Positions 55,666 through 62,984 of a DNA stretch of 64,000 nucleotides are shown here, one piece after another (the first letter of the stretch is position 1; each line of letters begins with the position of its first letter). The translations under genes and the position numbers were made by a program. Location of the stretch: NCBI GenBank assembly GCA_963750255.1, contig CAVVPZ010000009.1:186001-250000 (forward strand). The letters run 5' to 3'. The stretch comes from DATLED01 sp963750255. GTDB taxonomy: Bacteria > Actinomycetota > Acidimicrobiia > Acidimicrobiales > CADCTF01. The notes under the pieces are model-generated. The model worked only from the letters and a program-made list of their open reading frames with translations. It did not search any database and was not told the DNA's origin.

Positions 55666-57022
55666 ATGTTCGACTCCCTGAGCGACCGTTTCGACGGCAT
55701 CTTCACCCGCCTTCGGGGCAAGGGCCGGCTCAGCGACGCCGACGTCGACGAGGTGCTGCGGGAGATCCGCCTCGCCCTCCTCGAGGCCGACGTCAACTTC
55801 AAGGTCGTCCGCAACCTGATCGACCGGATCCGGGTGGCGACGGTCGGCGCCGAGCTGTCGAAGAGTCTCACGCCCGGCCAGCAGGTCATCAAGATCGTCC
55901 ATCACGAACTGATCGAGACGCTGGGTGGCGAGCAACTCAAGATCACCTACGCCTCCAAGCCGCCGACGGTCGTCCTCCTGGCCGGGCTCCAGGGGTCGGG
56001 TAAGACCACCGGCGCCGGAAAGTTGGCCCGCTGGTTCAAGCAACAGGGTCGCAATCCGATGGTTGTCGGCGCCGACCTCCAACGGCCCGCTGCCGTCGAG
56101 CAGTTGCGGGTGCTCGCCGGCCAAGCCGGCGTGCCCATGTTCAGCGAGGCCAGCGACCCGGTCACCGTGGCCCGCAAGGGACTCGAAGAGGCGCAGCGCC
56201 TCGGGCGTGACGTGCTCATCGTCGACACCGCTGGCCGGCTGACCATCGACGAGGAATTGATGGAGGAGGTCCGCCAGATCTCCGAGGCGGTCAGCCCCGA
56301 CTACACGTTCCTCGTCATCGACGCCATGATCGGCCAGGCCGCGGTCGAGACGGCGGAGGCCTTCCACGCCTCCCTCGCCCTCGACGGGGTCATCCTGTCG
56401 AAGCTCGATGGTGATGCCCGCGGCGGCGCCGCCCTGCAGCGTCAAAGAGGTCGTCGGTCGGCCCATCGCCTTCGCCTCGGTGGGCGAAAAGCTCACCGAC
56501 TTCGAGCCGTTCCACCCGGATCGCATGGCCAGCCGCATCCTGGGGATGGGCGATGTGCTCACGCTCATCGAGAAGGCCGAGCAGGAGTACGACCAGGACG
56601 TCGCCGAGCGGGCTGCGCAAGCGCTCCAGGAGGGTCGGTTCACGCTCGAGGACTTCCTCGAGCAGATGCAACAGATCAAGAAGATGGGGCCTCTCCAGGG
56701 GATCATCGGTATGCTTCCTGGGATCCCCAAGGAGCTCAAGAACGCCGACATCGACGATCGCGAGCTCGGAAGGGTCGAAGCCATCATCCGGTCGATGACT
56801 CCCGGAGAACGGCAGGATCCCGACAGCATCAACGGGTCCCGCCGCCTCCGCATCGCCAATGGCAGCGGGTCGACGCCATCAGAGGTCAACCTGTTGCTCA
56901 AGCAGTTCAAGGAAGCCCAGAAGATGATGAACTCGATGGGCTTCGGCAAGGTGATGGCCAAGAAGAAGGCCAAGAAGGGCAAGAAGGGCGGCCGTACGAC
57001 GCCCAAGGGCCGCCGGTCCTGA
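55666..57022 (+). CDS. ffh: Signal recognition particle protein Ffh (SRP54); one frame break
   Basis: About 452 residues. The N domain begins MFDSLSDRFDGIFTRLRGKG, with G1 LLAGLQGSGKTTGAGKLA, then GADLQRPAAVEQL, VDTAGRLTIDEELMEEV and LSKLDGDARGGAAL. A surplus C at 56437 (GCCCTG-c-AGCGTC) shifts the frame; removing it gives the expected ALSVKEVVGRPIAFASVGEK. The M domain follows (DFLEQMQQIKKMGPLQGIIG) with a basic tail (KKKAKKGKKGG). It binds signal sequences and 4.5S RNA. Essential and single-copy, so the break is an error in the sequence. Confidence 0.95.
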
Positions 57023-57062
57023 TTCGCCTCATGACGAATAGACAAGAGAGAAGAGAAGTTCT

Positions 57063-57344
57063 GTGGCTGTGAAGCTCCGCCTGATGCGCATGGGCAAGAC
57101 CAAGCAACCGACCTACCGTTTGGTCGCCGCCGACGCGCGCTCGCCCCGCGACGGGCGCTTCATCGAGATCGTGGGCACCTACCAGCCCCGGCACGAGCCG
57201 TCGACGATTCTGATCGACAACGACAAGTGCGTGAAGTGGCTCCAGCAGGGCGCCCAGCCCACCGAGCGGGTGGCCAAGCTGCTCAAGCTCTCCGGAGCGT
57301 GGGAGCAGTTCGAGGCGTCGAAGCCGGCCAAGCCCGCCAAGTGA
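57063..57344 (+). CDS. rpsP: 30S ribosomal protein S16
   Basis: A 93-residue S16: VKLRLMRMGKTKQPTYRLVA, FIEIVGTYQPRHEPSTI and LKLSGAWEQFEASKPAKPAK. The start GTG 57063 is 40 bases after ffh. Its stop overlaps the KH gene (GTGA). The order ffh-rpsP-KH-rimM-trmD-rplS is one of the most stable bacterial clusters. Confidence 0.96.
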   Translation: MAVKLRLMRMGKTKQPTYRLVAADARSPRDGRFIEIVGTYQPRHEPSTILIDNDKCVKWLQQGAQPTERVAKLLKLSGAWEQFEASKPAKPAK

Positions 57345-57670
57345 GCGACGCCACCGACGACGACGATGTCTTCGCCACCGACCTCGGTGAGGATGAGGCC
57401 GACGAGGAGACCACCGACGACGGCGCAGACGCCGGGGCCGCGCACGCGGTGCTCGACTTCGTCGCTCGTTCGATCGTCGATGACCCCGATGCCGTGCGTA
57501 TCGAGACCGATCGCGATCGGCGGGGCGTGACCCTGCGCCTGCACGTGGCCCCCGACGACATGGGCAAGGTGATCGGCCGCCGGGGCCGCGTCGCCCAGTC
57601 GATACGCACCCTCGTGCGGGCGACGGCCGCTCGCGAAGGCACCGAAGTCAACGTCGACATCGTCGACTGA
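57341..57670 (+). CDS. khpA: KH-domain RNA-binding protein KhpA
   Basis: A 109-residue protein. The first ~35 residues are an acidic, low-complexity extension (ATDDDDVFATDLGEDEADEE). The KH domain follows: VLDFVARSIVDDPDAVRIET, then the GxxG loop in DDMGKVIGRRGRVAQSIR. KhpA binds RNA and affects cell size and rRNA maturation in Gram-positives. The acidic extension is longer than in most homologues. It is translationally coupled to rpsP. Confidence 0.93.
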   Translation: MSDATDDDDVFATDLGEDEADEETTDDGADAGAAHAVLDFVARSIVDDPDAVRIETDRDRRGVTLRLHVAPDDMGKVIGRRGRVAQSIRTLVRATAAREGTEVNVDIVD

Positions 57671-57700
57671 GTTGACTCTCTCGCTCTGCGGCGCCGCTGA

Positions 57701-58177
57701 ATGAACGGGATGCTGGAGGTGGGGCGGATCGCCAAGGCGCACGGCATTCGCGGCGAGGTGCTGGTCGCGCTCACGGGTGACCGCACCGAACGGGTCACCC
57801 CTGGAGCCGTGCTCCGGACCAAGACCGGTCGTGACCTCGTCGTCCGGTCGTCGTCACCGCACCAGGGCAAGTGGATCGTCGCCTTCGAGGGAATCGGCAG
57901 CCGCAACGCGGCGGAGGAGGTCCACGGCCAACTCCTTTACGCCGAGCCGATCGACGACCCCGACGCACTGTTCGTTCACGACCTCATCGGTTCCGTCGTC
58001 GTCGATTCCGCGACCGGCGAGCCGCTGGGCACCGTCGTCGCCGTGGAGGCCAACCCGGCCAGCGACCTTCTCGTGCTCGATGCCAACAGCATCTTGATTC
58101 CGGTGCGTTTCATCATCGACACCGACGACGAAGGCCGGCTCTTCGTCGAACTTCCCGAGGGCCTACTCGACCTCTGA
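57701..58177 (+). CDS. rimM: Ribosome maturation factor RimM
   Basis: A 158-residue two-domain protein: LEVGRIAKAHGIRGEVLVAL (RimM N-domain), then DDPDALFVHDLIGSVVVDSA with LVLDANSILIPVRFIID (PRC-barrel). It assists 16S rRNA processing and 30S head assembly with S19. It is followed at eight bases by the 13-bp unit array that separates it from trmD, a spacing not usual in this otherwise tight cluster. Confidence 0.95.
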   Translation: MNGMLEVGRIAKAHGIRGEVLVALTGDRTERVTPGAVLRTKTGRDLVVRSSSPHQGKWIVAFEGIGSRNAAEEVHGQLLYAEPIDDPDALFVHDLIGSVVVDSATGEPLGTVVAVEANPASDLLVLDANSILIPVRFIIDTDDEGRLFVELPEGLLDL

Positions 58178-58184
58178 CCCAACC

Positions 58185-58289
58185 CGTTGCGGTGGCCCTT
58201 CTGGCCCGTCCATCGCGTTGGTGTGGCCCTGGCGGCCGCCGCTAGGGCCACGGCAACGGTGTCGAACGACCGCAGGGGCCACGACAACG
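58185..58289. repeat. Mirrored array of four 13-bp units at 30-31-nt spacing
   Basis: Forward units CGTTGcgGTGGCC (58185-58197) and CGTTGgtGTGGCC (58216-58228). Inverted units are GGCCACggCAACG (58246-58258) and GGCCACgaCAACG (58277-58289). Steps are 31, 30 and 31 nt, so the array is a near-perfect two-plus-two mirror. The spacing is close to three DNA helical turns. It lies between rimM and trmD, upstream of the trmD start at 58338. Confidence 0.88.
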
Positions 58290-58337
58290 CCGGCGGGCAC
58301 GACAGGTCATCGGCGCCCGCGCGCACAATGGCGGGGC

Positions 58338-59102
58338 ATGCGCATCGACGTCTTCACCATCTTCCCCGCCATGGTCGACGCGTTCGGCGCAGAGAGCCTT
58401 CTCGGCAAGGCCGCGGACAACGGCCTGCTCGATCTGCGGGTCCACGACCTGCGCGACCGGGCCGCCGGCGTGCACCGAAGCGTCGACGACGCCCCGTTCG
58501 GGGGTGGGGCGGGCATGGTGCTGGCCGCCGAGCCGGTGTTCGCCGCCGTCGAAGCCGTCGTACCTCCCCGCCCCTTGTTGCTCCTCAGTCCGGGCGGCCG
58601 CCGATTCGACCAGTCGACGGCGGTCGAACTGGCGCAAAGCGACGGGTTCAGCCTCCTCTGCGGCCGCTACGAAGGGGTCGACCAGCGGGTCGTCGACCAT
58701 CTCTGCGACGGCGAACTCAGCATCGGCGACTTCGTGCTCGGCGGCGGAGAGGTGGCGGCGATGGTCGTGATCGAAGCCGTCGGGCGGCTGCTGCCCGGCG
58801 TGATGGGCAACGCCGAGTCGGCCGACGATGAGTCGTTCACGTCGGGACTCCTCGAGTACCCCCAGTACACCCGGCCGGCCCGGTTCCGGGAATGGGACGT
58901 GCCCGACGTACTCCGCAGTGGCGACCACGCTCGGGTGGCCCGATGGCGCCGGGCCGCGGCCCTGGATCGGACCCGCCGCCACCGACCCGACCTCCTCGAC
59001 GTCAGGGGCGGCTTGACGGCGGCCGAAGTGCGGCTCCTGGAGGAGTTCGGGTACCCTGGTGCCTTCCCCGTTTCACCCTCCGAGGAGTCCGACGCGCCAT
59101 GA
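58338..59102 (+). CDS. trmD: tRNA (guanine(37)-N(1))-methyltransferase TrmD
   Basis: A 254-residue SPOUT-class methyltransferase: MRIDVFTIFPAMVDAFGAES, DDAPFGGGAGMVLAAEPVFA, the knot LLCGRYEGVDQRVVDHL and LSIGDFVLGGGEVAAMVVIE, then GLLEYPQYTRPARFREWDVP. It methylates G37 next to the anticodon, preventing frameshifts. ATG 58338 is the natural start; a nearby ATG at 58328 is out of frame. 28 bases separate it from rplS. Confidence 0.95.
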   Translation: MRIDVFTIFPAMVDAFGAESLLGKAADNGLLDLRVHDLRDRAAGVHRSVDDAPFGGGAGMVLAAEPVFAAVEAVVPPRPLLLLSPGGRRFDQSTAVELAQSDGFSLLCGRYEGVDQRVVDHLCDGELSIGDFVLGGGEVAAMVVIEAVGRLLPGVMGNAESADDESFTSGLLEYPQYTRPARFREWDVPDVLRSGDHARVARWRRAAALDRTRRHRPDLLDVRGGLTAAEVRLLEEFGYPGAFPVSPSEESDAP

Positions 59103-59130
59103 CTTGCCGCCCCACCCCGGCGTCCCGCCC

Positions 59131-59481
59131 ATGAATCCCACCGATCTGGTCGACCGCAGCAGCCTGCGCGACGACATCCCCGCGTTCGGCTCCGGCGACA
59201 CCCTCAAGGTCCATGTCCGGGTCGTCGAGGGCAATCGCGAGCGCGTCCAGGTGTTCCAGGGCGCCGTCATCCGCCGTCAGGGCAGCGGCGTGCGTGAGAC
59301 CTTCACGGTCCGCAAGGTCAGCTTCGGTGTCGGCGTCGAGCGCACCTTTCCCGTCCACAGCCCGATCCTTCAGAAGATCGAGGTCGTGACGCGGGGCGAC
59401 GTGCGCCGAGCGAAGCTCTATTACCTGCGCGACCGCACCGGGAAGGCAGCCAAGATCAAGGAGAAGCGGACCGCCCGGTGA
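59131..59481 (+). CDS. rplS: 50S ribosomal protein L19
   Basis: A 116-residue L19: FGSGDTLKVHVRVVEGNRER, VQVFQGAVIRRQGSGVRETF, TVRKVSFGVGVERTFPVHSP, then RAKLYYLRDRTGKAAKI. ATG 59131 gives the normal start; the in-frame sequence upstream overlaps trmD and is not conserved. The stop overlaps lepB (GTGA). Confidence 0.96.
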   Translation: MNPTDLVDRSSLRDDIPAFGSGDTLKVHVRVVEGNRERVQVFQGAVIRRQGSGVRETFTVRKVSFGVGVERTFPVHSPILQKIEVVTRGDVRRAKLYYLRDRTGKAAKIKEKRTAR

Positions 59482-60176
59482 TCGACTGGGAGCCGCCGCT
59501 GGCTCCCGCCGAGGGCGAGGTCGTACCCGAGGGACTTCCGCCGTTCGAGCCCCGTCGTTCGGGGGCGGCGAGCGCGGCCCGGGAGTTTCCGTTGCTGCTG
59601 GTGGTGGCGATGCTGGCCGCCTTCTTGGTCCGGTCCTTCGTGTTCCAGGCCTTCTACATTCCGTCGGCTTCGATGGGCTGCGCGGAGTGCCCGGTCCACA
59701 CCCTCGAGATCAACGACAAGATCGTGGTCTCGAAGATCTCCTACCGCCTCCACGACCCCCGTCGGGGTGACGTCGTCGTGTTCGAGTGTCCTCCTGCGGC
59801 CACCTGCACCGAGCGGCCCCGGGCCTCGAACGCCGTCGTCGGCGCAATCCGCTTCGTCGGCGAGCGAGTCGGTGTCTTGCCGCCCTCGACCGACGACTAC
59901 GTCAAACGGGTGATCGGCCTGCCGGGCGAGACCGTCGAGGGGCGGGGCGGCGACGTCTACGTCGACGGCCGACTCCTGGTCGAGCCGTACCTTCCCGCCG
60001 CCGTCGCCACCAGCGACTTCGGCCCCGTCATCGTCCCGGCCGGTCAGCTCTGGATGATGGGCGACAACCGCCAGAACTCCCAGGACAGCCGGGTGTTCGG
60101 TCCGATCGACGAACGCTCGATCGTGGGTCGCACGATCCTGCGGATCCTGCCGCTTCGACGTACCGGCTTCCTCTGA
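59478..60176 (+). CDS. lepB: Signal peptidase I
   Basis: A 232-residue type I signal peptidase. One N-terminal membrane helix (FPLLLVVAMLAAFLVRSFVF) leads to the nucleophile Ser in YIPSASMGCAECPV. The general-base Lys is in DDYVKRVIGLPGETVEG, and box E is WMMGDNRQNSQDSRVFGP. It removes signal peptides outside the membrane. An insertion with Cys pairs (CAEC and ECPPAATC) after the Ser is unusual and could form disulphides. Start GTG 59478, overlapping rplS. Confidence 0.94.
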   Translation: MIDWEPPLAPAEGEVVPEGLPPFEPRRSGAASAAREFPLLLVVAMLAAFLVRSFVFQAFYIPSASMGCAECPVHTLEINDKIVVSKISYRLHDPRRGDVVVFECPPAATCTERPRASNAVVGAIRFVGERVGVLPPSTDDYVKRVIGLPGETVEGRGGDVYVDGRLLVEPYLPAAVATSDFGPVIVPAGQLWMMGDNRQNSQDSRVFGPIDERSIVGRTILRILPLRRTGFL

Positions 60177-60195
60177 AGCGCCGTAGCATGCAGCC

Positions 60196-60488
60196 ATGAG
60201 CGCAGAGGACCTCGAGCGATACGAGACCGAGATCGAGCTGCAGCTCTACCACGAGTACAAGTCGGTGCTGCCGCTCTTCAAGTACGTGGTCGAAACCGAG
60301 CGTCGGTTCTACCTGGCCAACGAGGTCGAGATGCAGCCCCAGAACGAGGGCGGTCGTCCCTACTTCGGATCGCACTGAAGGACGCGTGGGTGTGGGACAT
60401 GTACCGCCCCGCTCGCTTCGTGGCCAACGTCACCGTGGTCACCTTCAAGGACGTCAACGTCGAGGAGCTCCCCGAGAAGGAGCTCTGA
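60196..60488 (+). CDS. DUF2469 family protein; one frame break
   Basis: About 97 residues: MSAEDLERYETEIELQLYHE, YVVETERRFYLANEVEMQPQ, then after a missing base near 60368 (TTCGGATCGCA for an expected TTCGAGATCGCA) KDAWVWDMYRPARFVANVTV and VTFKDVNVEELPEKEL. The two halves together match the actinobacterial DUF2469 protein that sits between lepB/rnhB and yraN. Function unknown; strong conservation suggests an actinobacterial housekeeping role. Confidence 0.9.
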
Positions 60489-60495
60489 ACCTGCG

Positions 60496-60847
60496 ATGAC
60501 TGACGCCGGACCGCGCCCTCGGCGCACGGGGCGAGGACATCGCTGCCGCCTGGTACGAGGCGCGGGGTTATGAGATCGTGGCCCGCAATTGGCGGTGCCG
60601 CGACGGCGAACTCGACCTTGTGGCCTCCGACCAACGCACGCTCGTGTTCTGCGAGGTCAAGACCCGCCGGTCGTCGGCCTTCGGCACTCCGGCCGAAGCC
60701 GTGACCCGCACCAAGCAGCAGCGCATCCGGCGGTTGGCCGCCCGCTGGTTGGCCGAAGCTGGCTCGGCGGGCGGCCGTGAGGTTCGCTTCGACGTCGCTG
60801 CGGTGCTCGGTCCAACCGATGTCGAAGTCATCGAAGCCGCGTTTTAG
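60496..60847 (+). CDS. yraN: YraN family (UPF0102) endonuclease-like protein; start region broken or CTG start
   Basis: About 116 residues of a small restriction-endonuclease-fold protein: DRALGARGEDIAAAWYEARG, VARNWRCRDGELDLVASDQR, LVFCEVKTRRSSAFG, VRFDVAAV. E..D...D/ExK active-site residues are present. The natural frame begins at CTG 60500, directly behind a TGA. ATG 60496 (MTD) is one base out of register, so one indel within the first codons, or CTG initiation, is needed. GTG 60578 would delete the first conserved helix. Confidence 0.85.
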
Positions 60848-60856
60848 CGGAACTCG

Positions 60857-61207
60857 TCAGATCACGGTGCCTTCGGCGCCATCGTCGGTCACCACGGCGC
60901 GGCCCGAGGTGGCCCACGCCCGCATGCCGCCCGAGAGGTTGACGACGTCGTAGCCGAGGCGACGCAGGGCGGTCGCGGCTTGCTCCGAGCGTCCCCCGAG
61001 GCGGCACACCGCGACGATGGGGCGGTCCTTGGGCAGGCTCTGGAACTCGGCCTCGACCTGACCCAACGGCAGGTGCTGTGCGTCGGGAGCGTGGCCGGCG
61101 GCCCACTCGTCGTCTTCGCGCACGTCGAGCAGCAAGGCCCCGGCCGCCATGCGCTCCTCGGCCTCGGAAGGTTCGATCTGGGGGGTGCCGGACTCGCTGG
61201 TGCTCAT
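60857..61207 (-). CDS. Rhodanese-like sulfurtransferase domain protein
   Basis: A 116-residue single rhodanese domain: GALLLDVREDDEWAAGHAPD, active-site loop VAVCRLGGRSEQAATALRRL (Cys followed by RLGGRS), GYDVVNLSGGMRAWATSGRA. It moves sulfur via a Cys persulfide. ATG 61207 is preferred over an in-frame start 16 codons earlier. It follows the small membrane protein by 26 bases on the same strand and ends ten bases from yraN (convergent). Confidence 0.9.
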   Translation of the reverse strand: MSTSESGTPQIEPSEAEERMAAGALLLDVREDDEWAAGHAPDAQHLPLGQVEAEFQSLPKDRPIVAVCRLGGRSEQAATALRRLGYDVVNLSGGMRAWATSGRAVVTDDGAEGTVI

Positions 61208-61233
61208 GCGGTCGAGCCTAGAGAACGGCGCCC

Positions 61234-61359
61234 TCAGCGGGGGAACGCAACCCAAACGAGCAGCAGGGCCACAACGACGAAGGCGGCGGCCACGAACACG
61301 TAGTCGGAGGGTCGGCGCTTTTGCTGGCGGAAGGGGTTGAGGCCCATGTCGCCCGCCAT
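61234..61359 (-). CDS. Small single-span membrane protein
   Basis: A 41-residue protein (37 if ATG 61347 is used): GLNPFRQQKRRPSDYVFVAA then AFVVVALLLVWVAFPR. A basic N-terminus (RQQKRRPSDY) followed by one hydrophobic helix predicts a single-pass protein with the N-terminus inside. The RRxSDYxFVAAA form is one I have seen in actinobacterial genomes, without known function. Its start abuts the perfect 29-nt palindrome, and the rhodanese gene follows, so the two may form one regulated unit. Confidence 0.6.
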   Translation of the reverse strand: MAGDMGLNPFRQQKRRPSDYVFVAAAFVVVALLLVWVAFPR

Positions 61360-61388
61360 CTTCGCCGACGTCGACGACGTCGGCGAAG
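61360..61388. promoter_or_regulatory. Perfect 29-nt palindrome (13-bp arms) between divergent genes
   Basis: CTTCGCCGACGTC, centre GAC, then GACGTCGGCGAAG. Every base of the 13-bp arms pairs. It sits immediately upstream of the small membrane protein (minus) and 95 bases upstream of comM (plus). A dimeric regulator site or an RNA hairpin are both possible. Confidence 0.6.
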
Positions 61389-61483
61389 GGCGTTGATGGC
61401 GCAACCGCGCAGCGCTACCGTGACGGAGCGATCGGCGGTCGGCGTCACGGCCCCTCCTGACAGTCCCTGTCCGAGGAGTCGCT

Positions 61484-62984
61484 GTGCTCGCCACCATCCC
61501 GTCCGCCACCCTGCTCGGTGTCGATGGACGTCCCGTGACCGTCGAAGTCCACGTGTCGGCCGGCCTGCCCGGCTTGACGATCGTCGGCCTCCCCGACGCG
61601 TCGTGTCGAGAATCGCGCGACCGGGTCCGCGCCGCCTTGTTGTCGAGCGGACTCGAGTGGCCCAACCGCAGGGTCACCGTCAACCTGGCTCCGTCGTGGT
61701 TGCGCAAAGGTGGCGCCGGACTCGACCTGCCCGTCGCCGTCGGCCTGTTGGTGGCCACCGGCAAGGTCGAACCGGCAGCCGTCGCCGGCATGGCCTTCCT
61801 CGGTGAACTCGGCCTCGACGGCTCCCTCCGACCGGTGACGGGCATGGTCCCCATGGTCGATGCCGTCGACAGCGCGACGGTCGTCGTGCCGCCGGCGTCG
61901 GCGGTGGAGGCATCGCTCGTCGGCCGCCATGTCGTGCGGTGCGTGCCCAACCTCGCGACCCTGGTCGCCGCGCTCGACACCGGTCGGTGGCCGGAGCCAC
62001 CCCGGGAGCGGGCGGCCCCGCCGATCCCCGAAGCCGACCTCGCCGACGTGCGGGGCCAGCGCCTGGCCCGGTGGGCGCTCGAGATTGCGGCGGCCGGGTG
62101 TCACCACATTCTCATGGTCGGCCCGCCCGGGTCGGGCAAGACCATGCTGGCGCGCCGCCTGCCGGGGTTGCTTCCCGATCTGGCTCGCGACGAGGCGCTG
62201 GCCACGACGAGGATCCACTCGGCGGCCGGCATCCCGCTCCCTCCGGGCGGCCTCATCCGACGCCCACCCTTCCGATCGCCCCATCACCACGCGTCGACGG
62301 TCTCGATCGTCGGCGGCGGCACGGCGATGATGCGGCCCGGCGAGATCAGCTGCGCCCACAACGGTGTCTTGTTCGTCGACGAACTTGGCGAAATGGCGCC
62401 GAGCACCCTCGACGCGCTCCGTCAGCCCCTCGAGGAGGGGCGCATCCACATCGCCCGCGCTCGGGCGGCGGTCACCTATCCGGCCCGCTTCCTCTTCGTC
62501 GCGGCCATGAACCCGTGTCCGTGCGGTGACGGGGGACCGCCTGGTTCGTGCCGCTGCTCCGAGGCCGCTCGGCTGCGGTACGGCCGACGCCTGTCCGGGC
62601 CGCTGCTCGACCGATTCGACCTACGGATGGCGGTCGACAGGCCGCCGGTGGGCGACTTGTTGGGTCGCCAGCCGGGCGAGGCGACGGCAAAGGTGGCCGG
62701 ACGAGTGGTCGAAGCGCGTGTCCGGGCCCGGGAACGGGGCGTCCGGGCCAACGCCGAGTTGACCGCCGCCGATCTCGACCGGTGTCTCGACGCCGACCCG
62801 GGCGCGCAACGGGTGCTCGAATTCCGGCTCCGGGCCGGTTCGCTCAGCGCGCGGCCTCCACCGCGTGCAGCGAGTGGCCCGAACCATCGCCGATCTGCGT
62901 GGGGGCGGCGGAGTCTCCGAGGCCGATGTGTGCGCTGCTCTTGAACTGCGCGCTGCGGTCGAGGTGCTCGAGGGTGCGGCGTGA
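61484..62984 (+). CDS. comM: ComM/YifB family Mg-chelatase-like AAA+ ATPase; one frame break near the end
   Basis: About 500 residues. The N-terminal Lon-like domain has VSAGLPGLTIVGLPDASCRE. The AAA+ core has VGPPGSGKTMLARRLPGLLP (Walker A) and NGVLFVDELGEMAPSTLDAL (Walker B). The Cys motif CPCGDGGPPGSCRCSEAARL and the arginine region RLSGPLLDRFDLRMAVDRP follow. Near 62848 a base is missing; the other frame continues GLHRVQRVARTIADLRGGGG to a TGA at 62982-62984. ComM promotes branch migration of incoming DNA during transformation. It overlaps dprA (GTGA). Confidence 0.92.
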
